From the NCBI GenBank assembly GCA_905250115.1, contig CAJNOI010000044.1, positions 520,262 to 584,261 on the forward strand: 64,000 bases of DNA, read 5' to 3'. Numbering within the stretch: the first letter of the stretch is position 1; each line of letters begins with the position of its first letter. The notes beneath the pieces are model-generated. The model saw only the letters and a program-made list of their open reading frames with translations, was not told the origin of the DNA and made no database searches. Shown piece after piece: positions 21,975-37,035 of the stretch. The position numbers were made by a program, and so were the translations under genes. This DNA is from Adineta steineri. Lineage: Eukaryota > Rotifera > Eurotatoria > Adinetida > Adinetidae.

Positions 21975-24509
21975 TGATAAACACAAAGGAAAATTTTTAC
22001 GAACACTCTATGTTAACACCGCACATATTTCAAGCATTGCTTTTTTTTTGAATGTATTTTGAAAAACAAACAAAGATATTTGGAAATAAAAACTTTGCAA
22101 AATATATATATGATCTATAAAAAAAAAAAAGTCTTTTTATAATTTTACATATCAATGAGTAGAACAAGATTCATTTAATTAGAATACATTTGATAAAAGT
22201 TGTCTATGAACTGAATGTTAGTATGTAAAAATTTTGAAAATAGAATATTTAATATTATGCGTAGTAAAAGAACATTCGTAGACGAATAAAGAACTCTTTG
22301 CCCTGTCTTCTTATTAAATAAAATTGTTTTTTAAAGAATCAATATAGTATGGAATGTAAAAATGCTTAGCAGTTAAAATAAACAATCTTCTCATCACGTG
22401 ATTATTTCATCAGAAAGTATGACAAGCTTTATACCAAAAAAAAAGAAATGTACAAGAATTCTATAGCAAATATGATGGCGCCAGTCATCATTGTTTAAAT
22501 TCTGTTAGAGATGCCACTGTTACATAAATGTACAAAAGTATCGAACCTCTTTTGGTATGCACAGTTACCAGTTGAATAATGGCCATCATAGTAGCATCTG
22601 TTACATATTTTTCTCATTAAAGTACACAAATCAAACATTCTCTTTCTCTTTACTCCCTAATATTATTTTAGGCTATTTATTTTACAAATAAATACAGAAA
22701 TGTCAGCATTTTCTTCATCTTGCTTTTTAGATTTCAAATTTCTTGTAGATGTCTATGTACCCAGGTGTCTATCGTAATATCAATAAATTTAATAATCTAT
22801 ATTAATTATTTTGTTTATCAAAATGCAAATATAGTTATCTATTATATATACTGATCAATTTTCGTTCAAAAACAATAATAAGACGGTATGTGAAATATAT
22901 ATATATATATATTGTTAAATATTCTACTAATCTCAGTGACCTTGTACGAGAGAGCGAGATTATTTCTTATATGATTATTGAATAAATACATATGATCATT
23001 TTTCATGAGAAAAAAAGAAATAACATCATCGTTCTTTTTTTTATTGATGTACTATTGATTCAATACAATAATGACTTTGAGATGTTAATCACTAATCTTA
23101 GATTATTGTTTGTTTCTCTCTCTATCGTTCGTTGTCGATAGAGAGGAGCCGATCGCATGCATTTATTGAATTGGCACGTTAAATTTGTTGAGTAAGCGAT
23201 GATCGATAATGTCTCCACTATCACTCCTACTGTTGAGTTACGTCAGCATATCTATTGATGGTGATGACGTTCTCTCGTTTTATTTAGTTACTAAAGGATA
23301 ATCAAGATCAAAGATTACAATACAATTTTTGATTACATCTCTTTACATTCTCATCTGTACGCGACATAAGGAAACGAGGGGAGAGCAGCGGGTAGGTGGT
23401 GATCATCTTTTAATAATATAAATATTCAAAAATATATTTTTTTCTTCTTATAATAAAGTTAAAGAACGTGTTTTTTTGTTAATGTATACAAAGAAAAAAA
23501 AATATTTTTTATTTTTGTTTATTTTTGTTGCTATACATAAAAATAACCTTTTTCTCCTCTATTTTTCATATTTCATTTTTAGGAAGAGACATGTTTTCGT
23601 CATAAAAATAGTCGCAGAATAAAAGAAAAATAAAGAACTATGGTAAGATAAGGTGACATATTTAAAGTAACAAAAGTTTATTGTATCAAAGAACGTTGGA
23701 AAAAAGTTTTGAGTGCGTATATCATTTCTTTTTTTCGAATAAAAAACAAATATGAGAGAAACATATTGATACAATGTTTGTCATTAACAGATGAGGGAAA
23801 CTGGACGATAGAAGACCTTGATAGACATATTCTATTGTCAGTATGTGGTTTCAATTCGTCAATCTTTTCTTATTTTTTACTCTTTCAACATATTTTCAGA
23901 TTGAAATAATGAAAGAAGAAAAGAGAAAAGATCTTGTTCTGTTAGTCGTTGTCGTTGCCTCTGTTTTTAATCACATTTTACAAATACAATTTTTTACCTC
24001 GCTCTCTCGCTCGATTTCTTTTTTTAGTTTTTGTTGATGTGCACTTTTTCTTTCATACACATGTAGACAAAGAGAAATATACGTAGCAAAAAAAACAAAA
24101 AGTAGATTATTGACCTTGCTGCAAATCTGACACATTTTTTTTTGCTATTTGTTTTTAACAAAATTTTAAAAAATAGTTGAACAGGTATGTAAAAATAAAA
24201 GAAACTACTAGAGTTTTTTTCTCGATAGAAAAAAAGACGAAAGAAGAAGAAAAAAGAAATTCTTGTAAATGCGTTTTTTTTAATATAAAAAAAAGAAGAA
24301 AAGAAAACACACTAATAATACGACAACACCGTTAAAAGAACCATTAGGAAAAGAAAAACTAGAGAATTTATTTTATGGTATGTTGAGTAAAAGAGAAAAA
24401 AAGGTTAAAAAAGAAAGTAGAAAAGAGAAAAAATCATCAGTTAGACTTATATTCTATTTCCGTATGTTATATTTTAAATTTTCCAAATGAAAACAGCATT
24501 ATTTATTGA
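21975..24509. other. Intergenic region, low complexity
   Basis: A polyadenylation signal AATAAA at 22085-22090 fits the peptide gene. The rest is AT-rich with A- and GA-rich stretches (about 24180-24420). No gene was recognised. A 10-bp stem hairpin lies at 23118-23145. Confidence 0.6.
23118..23145. repeat. 10-bp perfect stem hairpin
   Basis: CTCTCTATCG (23118-23127) and CGATAGAGAG (23136-23145) are perfect complements around an 8-nt loop. It is more GC-rich than its surroundings. The role is unknown. Confidence 0.5.
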
Positions 24510-27660
<3,151 letters not shown>

Positions 27661-28565
27661 CATTCAATTGATGTTGATGATTATATTCGTTTCTTTTTTT
27701 TTCTTATAATGTGATGTGTGTGTGCGTGTGTGTGTGATGTTTTCTTTTTTTTCTGATTGTTAATCTTTCCTCAATCTTATTTTTTCATTTTCTATAATTG
27801 CACACTCAATGTGACTTTCTTTCTTTCTTTTTTTCTTTTTCCATCATACTTGTCAGATTATATTTTTCTCCATCCGTCCTTTGAGATAGCAAAAAAAGAA
27901 AATGTTTCTCGTCTCTTTTTTTTTTAAAACAAATATTAGCTACTTGAATGCTTTTTCCCGCGTGAGAGATTCTTTCAAAGTCTAGTGAGTAGTTTGTCTG
28001 TGAAATGAGAATGGATAATATTCGTGTTGTGTTTATTTTGTCGATGGAATCTATATATAAATATTTATTTTTCTTTTTTTTCTTTTCTTGATCATTTCCC
28101 ATAAAATCTATTTTAACTTTCATAGAAACATTTTTTTTGTTTGTTTGCACACTTTAAAAATTTCTATTTTTTTTCTCTCTCTCTCTCTTTTTGGCAAAAT
28201 CAAAAATCACTCCACACATACACATATATTCAATCTGTGCTTTCATATAAAATAAAGACAAAAAAGAAGATATACATTTATATATTTGCAATTACATATA
28301 AAATTTCTATTGTTAAATGATAATTTGAAATATATCTAAAATAAAACATATATTGCGATTATTTCTATGTAAACGATACATGTAATCAAATGAATTACGA
28401 GATTTATGAGGATCAAAAAAACAAAATTCCTCATACATACAAAAAAAATCCATCAGAGAGATGCGAATCAATTATTAGCAGGAATAAAAACAAAAGTCAA
28501 ACAATATACTGTTCATCAATAAAAGAGAAAATAAATAATAGATTTATCAAGAATTTCTTCGTTTT
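27661..28565. other. Convergent 3' intergenic spacer
   Basis: 905 bp between the ends of the convergent DYRK and aquaporin genes. It is T-rich with a GT run near 27714-27736 and CT runs near 28170. It probably holds both 3' UTRs; no gene is seen. Confidence 0.6.
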
Positions 28566-29579
28566 CTAAACATGATTTGGTGGAACACGACGTGTAGATG
28601 ACTGTGGAGTATTAGGCATAGAATCAGATGCTGGTTTTCTCAAGACACGTGTATACATTAATCCAGCTACAACGGAACCAGCTATTGGTCCAATCCAATA
28701 AATCCAATGATTTTTCCATATATGCATTACACTAGCTGGTCCAAATGATCGAGCTGGATTCATTGAAGCACCTGTATAAGGACCACCGAATAAACAACCA
28801 ATTGTAACAGCTAAACCAACAGCTAAAGCTTTTGAACCACCAATATCATCACGTCGTTTATCACAAATAGCATGTACAGTATAGCACAAGATAAAAGTAA
28901 TAAGAAATTCAATAATAAATGCTTGCGAAAGTGATATACCTTCTGTTATCATTGTCATACCTAAAGTACCTTGTGCATGATCAGGTACAAGTAATCTTAA
29001 TACATTCGAAGCAGTAGTTGCACCAAGTAATTGCACAAAAATATATAATAATGCTCGATAAACATCAATTTCATTTGCAACAAGAAATGATACTGTTACA
29101 GCTGGATTAATATGTGCTCCACTATTATGACCAAAACCAACAACAATAGTAGCAACAATTAAACCTGCTGCAAGTGCACCATGCATATCAGGTACTTGTT
29201 TCATTGTAATTGGTAAACCAGTAGATGTGCATACTAATACAAGTAAAAATGTTCCAATAAATTCACTAAGTAATGCTTGATATAATTCTACTCTTAATAA
29301 TTGACCTACAGGAAATAGTTTCTCCAATAATGTTTGATTTTTAGGTTCATTATTTGAATTTTGTGAAACACGTAAAGTAGATAACTTATTGGAATTACCA
29401 GCTATTTTTGCAATAGTTGGTGAAGAACCTGATTTATTAGTATTAGGAGCAACAGATTTATTAACAGCTTTATTAATAGAGCCATCATGAGTTGAAGATG
29501 GTTCTAACAAGGGTATTTGTACTTCCATTGGTGTTGTATAACTATCAACAGATGCAGATGGAACATAATCATCGTTCAT
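28566..29579 (-). CDS. Aquaporin with atypical selectivity filter
   Basis: A 337-residue membrane channel with no intron in its coding region. An approximately 95-residue Ser/Asn-rich cytoplasmic N terminus precedes six membrane helices and two NPA half-helices: GAHINPAVTVSF (NPA 158-160) and GASMNPARSFGPA (NPA 274-276). The region after the second NPA (HWIYWIGPIAGS) is closest to AQP4/AQP1-type water channels. Aligned by the NPA motifs, the four pore-filter positions are Ala138, Cys262, Ala271 and Arg277. Orthodox water channels have Phe, His, Cys/Ala and Arg. Loss of both bulky residues should widen the pore, so solutes beyond water are possible; that is inference. An acceptor-like TTTTTTGTAG lies about 31 nt before the ATG, suggesting a 5' UTR intron. 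Confidence 0.92.
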   Translation of the reverse strand: MNDDYVPSASVDSYTTPMEVQIPLLEPSSTHDGSINKAVNKSVAPNTNKSGSSPTIAKIAGNSNKLSTLRVSQNSNNEPKNQTLLEKLFPVGQLLRVELYQALLSEFIGTFLLVLVCTSTGLPITMKQVPDMHGALAAGLIVATIVVGFGHNSGAHINPAVTVSFLVANEIDVYRALLYIFVQLLGATTASNVLRLLVPDHAQGTLGMTMITEGISLSQAFIIEFLITFILCYTVHAICDKRRDDIGGSKALAVGLAVTIGCLFGGPYTGASMNPARSFGPASVMHIWKNHWIYWIGPIAGSVVAGLMYTRVLRKPASDSMPNTPQSSTRRVPPNHV

Positions 29580-31916
29580 GATTGATAATATTTTATTTGA
29601 AGAGAATCTACAAAAAATTATCTTTTGTTTTTTGATTATGTGTTGATTATTTGTGACGCTCTGTAGCGCTTACAAAAAAAGGCGAGAGATACAAAAAGTA
29701 GAGATTGAGAGAGAAAAAAGGGAGTAGTGAAGAGAGGGCAGAATATGTACTTATTAATTACAAATACTTTCTATCCACAATCAGATGAAGATTCTTACGT
29801 ATGAACGATTAAGAAAACTGCAAGTTATTTATTACGTTATAGGAGAGATGGAAAGATAAAAAGCAGGAGGAGATTAATAAAAAACAAAATTATCTTAACA
29901 TATCATTTACTTTTTTATACTTAATTCTATAACAAATATCTATTGTTAATATTCTAAATGTAATTTATCTTATCTATAGAATCATTTTCAGGATCAATCA
30001 AAGATAAAATATTGTTTAATATACTCACATCTCTTCAATATTTATATATATATATCTCACTGTCTCTCTCTCTCTCTCTAGATTTTTAACAAGTGATTGA
30101 TAAAAGAACAGAAAAAATACCACAAACAGTTTTATAACATCAGTCTCCTTCTTCTTTTTTTTACTCTTCTCGTAAAAAATATTTCTCAATTAAAACTGAT
30201 TTGACAACGTCGTAGAAGCAAATACGTGGCTTATGTATTGATGTATTCATCCATCTATATTTAGCTTCTAACGAACAAAACGTATACCGGCGCACCATCA
30301 ACTTTTTTTCTATCGCTGTATGTGACATTTCAAATAATACACTAAATAATATCCTTTGTATTTTTCAATGTACGTATTCATTAATGTAACTCGATTGACA
30401 ATATCCACTTATTTTTTCTTTCCCTCTCTTCTTTTGTCCATTTATAAGAGGTATCTAAGTAATAAAATAATCGTCAATAAATATAACTACAAAATATATC
30501 ATCAACGTGCAATAAACAGTAGGAAATTATTGAGAACGACTACTTTTTATCAAAGAAGATCGAATGCATAAGTTTATATATATATATATATACATATGAG
30601 AGTTCGATGTCAAATTGATGTCATATAAAAATAAAAAATGAAAACAACTATATAAAAAGAAACTGTACGCATTTTAATAGCAAACACTTTTTTTTCAATA
30701 CTTACTATCGTTAGGTACGTTCTGTGCAACTAAATTAAGTATATCTATCAAATGAAACAACAACAAGCATAGAAAATTCAAAAAAAAGAAAGTGTTGTGG
30801 CCTCCATTCCGTTATCATTTGTTATTATCGTGTTACCGCACACAAGGAGTCTTCGATAGCATAACTATACCTTTTATGTGTAAAGAGTATATTTTTTTTC
30901 TCTACCTAACTCATACGACATGTAAAAAGAATGAGTATGAGTAAGACAAAGACCCATGTGATATTATGTTTTTTTTGTAAACGGATAACGTCTTGTGATA
31001 TTTATGATGATTATTTGTAGTTTAATAAAATACTGTCTACGCTATTGTTACGTTTGTTGTTATTCTTATCAAAAAAGTACATTATTTCAAAATTACTGAC
31101 ATATCATTATCAACTCTGACGGAGGGAAAAAAAGTCTAGGTAGAAAAATAGAAATATTATTAAAAAATACGAATCTGCATTTTTACGGATAACTTCAAAA
31201 TATTGATAAATACAAATAGTGTATATAAAATCAATGAACATAACCTTGATCTTTTACAAAACGTTATAATGATAAAATTAAATAGTACACACCATTGTAA
31301 ACTACTATTATTCAATTCATTCATTTATTTATTTAAATTAGATTCGATATATTATATGCGAGTCATTAATATCATCTCACAATAAAATGAAATACTAAAT
31401 AGACATTTAATGTCATTCTAGAAATTATCATATCAATGTAGCATATCTTGAAAAAAAAATACATTTTCAATAAAGAATATTCATTATTTGATGTAATATT
31501 ACTTTTGTTCATAGAAAATCGCTAATATTATTTGTAAAATGTTATATATCAGATGAAGAACGTTGAAATTCCTTGACATGTGTTTTATCAGACATATGTA
31601 TTAATTCCACGATGAAGTTTATAACCATCATAAATGATCGTATTACTTAACTCAAACATTGCCACTGTATCTCATTAGTTCATATATGTTGAAATACAAC
31701 TCACTTATCGTTGTATATGATGCTATTTAAATATATTTCTTAGATATTGATTTGTCTCTTTGAGCTGAACGTATTAATAATATAATGACTTAAAACTACA
31801 AGTAAATACATATACTTCTATTTACATTCATTCTTTCAAAATTGCAAAAGAAAATAATGCTGACAGGAAACAGAAAAAAATAAGACAAAGACGGATAAAG
31901 CTATTATTTAGTTTAT
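29580..31916. other. AT-rich intergenic region
   Basis: About 2.3 kb between the aquaporin 5' end and the NDUFS7 3' end, both on the minus strand. It contains AT and CT simple runs (30045-30081, 30574-30591). No gene or element was recognised. Confidence 0.6.
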
Positions 31917-32743
31917 TTATTTTCGATACCATTTTTGTAATGTATCATATCGTTTAATCTTTCGTTGTAATTGTAAAACTCCATAGAGTAATGCTTCAGC
32001 ACTTGGTGGACAACCAGGTACATAAATATCAACTGGTATTATACGGTCACATCCACGTACCTATCAATAAAATATTTTTTCTTTAAAAAAACATAAAAGA
32101 ATCTTCTGAACTTACGACTGCATATGAATAATGATAATAACCACCACCATTCGCACATGAACCCATAGAAATAACCCATTTTGGATGTGGCATCTGTTCG
32201 TATAAACGTCGAATAGCTAAGAAAAAAAAAATATAAACTAAAATGACAATAGTTATTTCTTTTTTACCTGGAGCCATTTTATTCGTAAGTGTACCAGCAA
32301 CAATCATTAAATCAGCTTGACGTGGACTAGCACGAAAGACAACACCAAATCGATCCATATCATAACTAATATTATTTCAAATATAAATATATAATCATAT
32401 AATAAATTGAAATAATTTACCGTGGTGCTGCCATGTGCATCATTTCAACAGCACAACATGCAAGACCAAATGTAAGCGGCCATATTGAACCACGCCGTAT
32501 TAAATTTTGTACATCATCTAAACGAGCTAATGCTACTTCAACGTTACTATCACCGTAATGTTTTCCTGGAACATTTTTATATGGTGATACATTTGTTAAA
32601 GTATTTTGTTCTTGTTTATTCTGTATTGGTGGATTTGTTGTATGTTCAATAGCAGATGCTGTTGCTGTTGCAGCTCCTCGATTTGAACTAACAAATGGAA
32701 GAGTACATCGAGATAATGGAAGTGTATAACGTAACAATGCCAT
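31917..32743 (-). CDS. NDUFS7: NADH dehydrogenase iron-sulfur protein 7 (complex I 20 kDa, PSST)
   Basis: Core nuclear-encoded subunit of mitochondrial complex I that holds iron-sulfur cluster N2, the last carrier before ubiquinone. 221 residues come from exons 32743-32421, 32365-32268, 32216-32116 and 32060-31917. The N terminus has an Arg/Ser/Thr-rich presequence for mitochondrial import. Cluster ligands are seen: the tandem Cys pair in [12 protein letters not shown], Cys in [12 protein letters not shown], and Cys in [15 protein letters not shown]. Residues from [19 protein letters not shown] onward follow the family without gaps. Length is close to the animal norm. Confidence 0.96.
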
Positions 32744-33195
32744 GTAAGATATTTAAATGATGCAAAAGAGTATTAAAATGTACTTCTGAATCTATAATCC
32801 AGTATATACCAATATACTGTCGAATGGTTGCAGTAATTTTCAACAGATGTCATTATTTATTGACCAGATTTAGGTAAACTAAATTCAATTAAAACATCGG
32901 AATACATTTTAATATCGATATAAACTTTATTTAACAGTTATAAACGAATATAAGACAAAAATAATTATATCACATTATTTTATAATAATGACGTGTAATT
33001 TATATACATATTTATAGCATAATATATCTATTTATATGAAATATGATAATAATTGTGTTGATCTCTGTATGTCTCAGTGATTCGAATCAAAAAAAGTCCT
33101 TTATATAAAACAATAGCTCATGTAACTTGATCGATTTCATATGACATTATGATACGCATGATAGCTTCTTTTTTTCTTCTTCTTCACAACGTTCA

Positions 33196-33843
33196 ATGAA
33201 TATGTTGCGTACGTTTTGTCTTTTGCTTTTATTTATTATTCAGTTTAATTTAAATATTTGTGAGATTCCATCTATTAATAAATCCAATTGTTCATTAACA
33301 TTTCAAATTCAAACAATCTATCAATCAAATAAAATTCAAACAGATTTTCCTATTGAATTTATAGGGACTTATAATTTAACATGTAGTTTAAAAAATCTAA
33401 CGGCTTATTATAAAATAACTCCATTAGCTATTCTTGTTGTTGGTAAATATAAAATTGGACAGGAAAATTTTAAATCAATGGTAGAATTATATACATCAAA
33501 ATTTAAATTTAGTATTAATCAATCATCAACAATACGTTTATGTATTTTATCGAATGATGATGATGATGATGATGATAATGATCATGAACATCGAATATGT
33601 CGACAAATTCATATTGGAATAAATACATTATATACATTTTGGACTTTACCAATGAAAATTCTTTATTTTTCTTTACCATGTTTAATAAGTACATATTATT
33701 TTGTCTATGCGTTAATAAATAATTGGTGTAAACATGAAACAAAACCGAAATCAACATTTGCATCAACAAATTATAAATTTTTACGTAAAAATGAAACATT
33801 TGAACATGAAAAAGTTCATGAAGATATGTCTGTTGAAGAATAA
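33196..33843 (+). CDS. Orphan single-pass membrane protein
   Basis: Single-exon 215-residue protein that I do not recognise. A signal peptide (LRTFCLLLLFIIQFNLNICE) is followed by an extracellular part of about 130 residues with several N-glycosylation sequons (NKS, NCS, NLT, NQS) and a few Cys, then a run of seven Asp coded by a GAT repeat. A hydrophobic helix (about residues 155-178, ILYFSLPCLISTYYFVYALI) precedes a short charged tail. This fits a type I surface protein. The gap to the divergent NDUFS7 start is about 450 bp. Shared regulation cannot be judged. The signal peptide, sequons and membrane helix together argue that it is real coding sequence. Confidence 0.7.
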   Translation: MNMLRTFCLLLLFIIQFNLNICEIPSINKSNCSLTFQIQTIYQSNKIQTDFPIEFIGTYNLTCSLKNLTAYYKITPLAILVVGKYKIGQENFKSMVELYTSKFKFSINQSSTIRLCILSNDDDDDDDNDHEHRICRQIHIGINTLYTFWTLPMKILYFSLPCLISTYYFVYALINNWCKHETKPKSTFASTNYKFLRKNETFEHEKVHEDMSVEE

Positions 33844-33960
33844 ACTGATCTTGTATTTATTTATTAGATAATTCAAATAAAAATTTTAAAATAATAAGGT
33901 AATATGAAAAAAACGGGTTAAAATGCAAAGAAGGTATGACTGTTAATTTGATCTATTAAT

Positions 33961-35155
33961 TTATTCTTCTTCTTCTTCCTCTTCTTCAGCTGCTGGTTCT
34001 TCTTCAGCAGGTGCTTCTTCAGCTGGGGCTTCTTCTTCTTCAGGAGGTGGAGCGGTCTAGAAAGAAGACAGAAATTTATATCATATAAATTCGTTTTTAA
34101 AACATACTAATTCTTCTTCTTCCTCTTCATGATGCTTTTGTTGACGATTATCATCCGATTTAGAAGCTTGAGTAGCACCACCAGCTTTATTTTTATGAAA
34201 TGGATTTTCTTCAGGTGGTGGTGTATTATGTCGTATTTTAGCTTTTGGACGTTCAGCAACAAAGTCTGATTTTTTCTTTTCTGAACTCCATACATCACGA
34301 CGATCCTTATATGTACGACGATCGGTAACTAAGAAGAATTTATTATTGTATCATTATAAAGAAAATAAACAAGGATAACTTACCACGTTCGTAACGACTA
34401 AAAAGTGATACTTTTTGCTAAAACAAATATTAGATATATATATACAAACAAAAAGAAAATATTTTTTCTGTATTACAAACCGGTGCTTTTGCTGTAATAT
34501 CATTAACACCAGTAAATCTAAAATGATAAAAGTATTCTTTTGTTTTGTATGATAAAATTTCGTAATACGTACATTCCACCACCAAGACCAGTGTGAACAA
34601 TATTTGATTTACGTGTTTTAGCTTTTCTAGAAATTAAATAAAATTAAAAATAATAACTAAATAAAAAAAATATATTTACCCTTTCTCGATTTGACGAGCA
34701 CGTTCAGTTAATTCAACCATCTAAATAAATAATTTTTATTTTTAAGATCATTATTTTGAAAATCATATTTAATAATTTACATCATATTTTTGTCGTTCGA
34801 AACGTTCAGTTAATTCATAGATTGAACCATGTAATTGATGAAGAAGATTATGTAATTGTTTTGCCTATTATTTTTTAATTAATAGAAAGAAAAGCAAGAA
34901 CATCAGTAATAAAATAGATCGTTTCAATAAAACCTGTTCGACAAGAGCTTCTTTCGATTTGCCATCAATGTTTAATGATGGTACACGTTGAGCGATAATC
35001 GAACGTTTTTCTTGTTCTAATTGTTCAGGAGATTTTTGTAAATCTTCCTTTGCTTTAAGTACATTACTAAATGCTGAACCACTTGCCACTGAACGAAATA
35101 TATATATATATATGTTTTTTTAGATAAAATACGATATGTTTTGTATCGACTTACT
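33961..35155 (-). CDS. Troponin T
   Basis: Tropomyosin-binding subunit of the troponin complex on thin filaments of striated muscle. 240 residues come from exons (first base) 35155, then 35088-34934, 34864-34781, 34720-34680, 34626-34573, 34517-34481, 34417-34384, 34328-34108 and 34056-33961. Family signs are SPEQLEQEKRSIIAQRV with LNIDG, the coiled-coil stretch AKQLHNLLHQLHGSIYELTE with RQKYDMVELTERA, and SRYERVTDRRTYKDRRD near the end of the conserved region. The C terminus is a Glu/Pro/Ala-rich acidic tail, as in arthropod troponin T. The N terminus is much shorter than in insects. The start codon is split: A at 35155 joins TG at 35088-35087 across a 66-nt intron, and an in-frame stop lies just upstream. 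Confidence 0.85.
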
Positions 35156-35170
35156 AGCGTCAAAGTTCTA

Positions 35171-37035
35171 CTGTTGAGACGAGAAAAGAATGGTTGGTAT
35201 ACGCAGATAAAAGAATATAAATGTAGTTATTTTCTACCCTTATACATACAAGAAAAGATGCAATCAGATCTCTTTTTTTTCTCTTTTCTTCTGGATAACC
35301 CATATAGGATATACAAAAAAAATATCAAGAGAAATATTTCTCGCATCCCGCAACCGAGTAATATGTATATATATATATATCGACGGATTTATTCTAAAAG
35401 AACACTACTGTTCTATATCGAGCGACGAGTAATACTCGACCAATATTTGCGAAGGAGATGAGCACATATATATATACATAGAAGAAAAGAACAAAAATAA
35501 GAAAAGGATAACGACGATTTATCATTCCATCCTACGTTTCTTATGTGGGTGATAGAGTATCTGTCGATGGTCAGAATAATTTTACCAGTTCTGTTTAGTA
35601 GCGGTTGTTATTCTCATAATAGTATTAATGCTAGAATATGGTTATCAATACAACATAAAAAATAGATAAAAAAATTCAGGATTTTTCTTTATTGTACAAA
35701 CAATTGATCTAAGAAAATTTCATAATATTGTATTAATAATATATGTTATCATGCAATGTAAACTGTTGAGAGCAATTCAAATATTTTTATCACCGTATAC
35801 ATACAGATCAATTATCAATATCTCTAGCAGTGAAGAAGTTAAATGTATCTCTCATAATTTGAAGGTGTATTAGCCCTTTAAGTACCATGGCTCAGCCAAT
35901 GGATGAAACTTTGTTAGGACTTTATTTCTAACATGTTTATTGTATGCTGTGAATATTTTCATTGAAACTTTTTAAAAAACTTTCGAAGTCATTTTCGATC
36001 AATACCCGTACTCCCCTACGACACGCTGGTACTTAAAGGATTATTAAAATGATAAATTCAGCACTAATACAAGCACCTATATGATCTCCATGCCAAAATG
36101 ACAAGTACACTTCGATATTGTTTCGCATTCGCAAATTATTAAGGATTTGTCAAATTCTAAAAGAGTGAGGCTTATAGGCTCCGTTGGTACTTAAAGGGTT
36201 AATCAGGCTTTTTCTCTTCATGGTTTTCATATGTTAGTTTAAAATAAAACAAGCTAAATAATGCATTTGTCTGTAGAAATCTGGAAAATATTTTAATCGT
36301 TTGGACGACAAAAAAAAATATTCAACTGATCTCTACTCTGTTCATTTATCAGGAGGTATATCGTATGTAAACTAATAGTGTTGATTTTAAAGACGCATCT
36401 ATCATTAATTAAATCTATATTAAGTTGTCAGTTAAAATACGAAAATTTCTTTTATTTAAATGTTGAATAGACAAACAATACAGAAGAAGAAGAAGAAGTT
36501 GAAGAAAAAAAGAAAAAAACGTGTTTTTTTTAAGAACAACAAGCCATGAAAAAACAAGAGAGAAAAGAAAATCATAACAACAAAAAGAAAAATGTCTGTA
36601 TGTATGTGTTCAGATTTTATACATATCAACTCTACTAAAAATGAGCAAATGGGAAAGAAAAAACAAAGAGAGAGAGAATAACTCGACAATATAATAACAA
36701 CAAAAAGTAAAGTCGTTTTTTTATTTTAGAAAAAAAAACTCATACACATACATACATACATATCAAGAATAGGAGAATAAACATTTTGATATATATATTT
36801 ATATACACATATAAAAAAAACACATATTTGTGCTTTTAAATAGAATCGTTACGTATATAAGAGACGTTGAATTTGTAAAAGAACAAACATAAAGTTTCCT
36901 TCTTCTTCTTTTTTTTTATTTAAATATTTTACGTCTTTTTGTTCACTGTTTCTATGCTAAATATAAATCAACAACAACGACCGGCTGGATTGAGCAAAAA
37001 ATACTTAAAGAAAAAACAAAACAAAACAAAAGTAA
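35171..37035. other. Intergenic region with one mobile-element remnant
   Basis: About 1.9 kb between the troponin T 5' end and the NCoR stop codon. It contains the TIR element at 35874-36198 and A- or T-rich low-complexity sequence. Open frames at 35141-35461 and 36456-36689 are compositional and not supported as genes. Confidence 0.6.
35874..36198. mobile_element. piggyBac-like MITE
   Basis: A 325-bp non-coding element with terminal inverted repeats: the left end reads CCCTTTAAGTACCA and the right end TGGTACTTAAAGGG. The right end is flanked by TTAA (36199-36202) and the left by TTAG (35870-35873), which fits a TTAA target duplication with one mutation, as in piggyBac. A third copy of the end motif (GGTACTTAAAGG) lies inside at 36028-36039. 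No transposase is encoded, so it would depend on one elsewhere. Confidence 0.7.

Noticed and set aside
35141..35461. Plus-strand 106-codon frame next to troponin T
   Set aside because: Overlaps the troponin T 5' exon on the other strand and consists of Tyr/Arg/Ile-rich low-complexity sequence.
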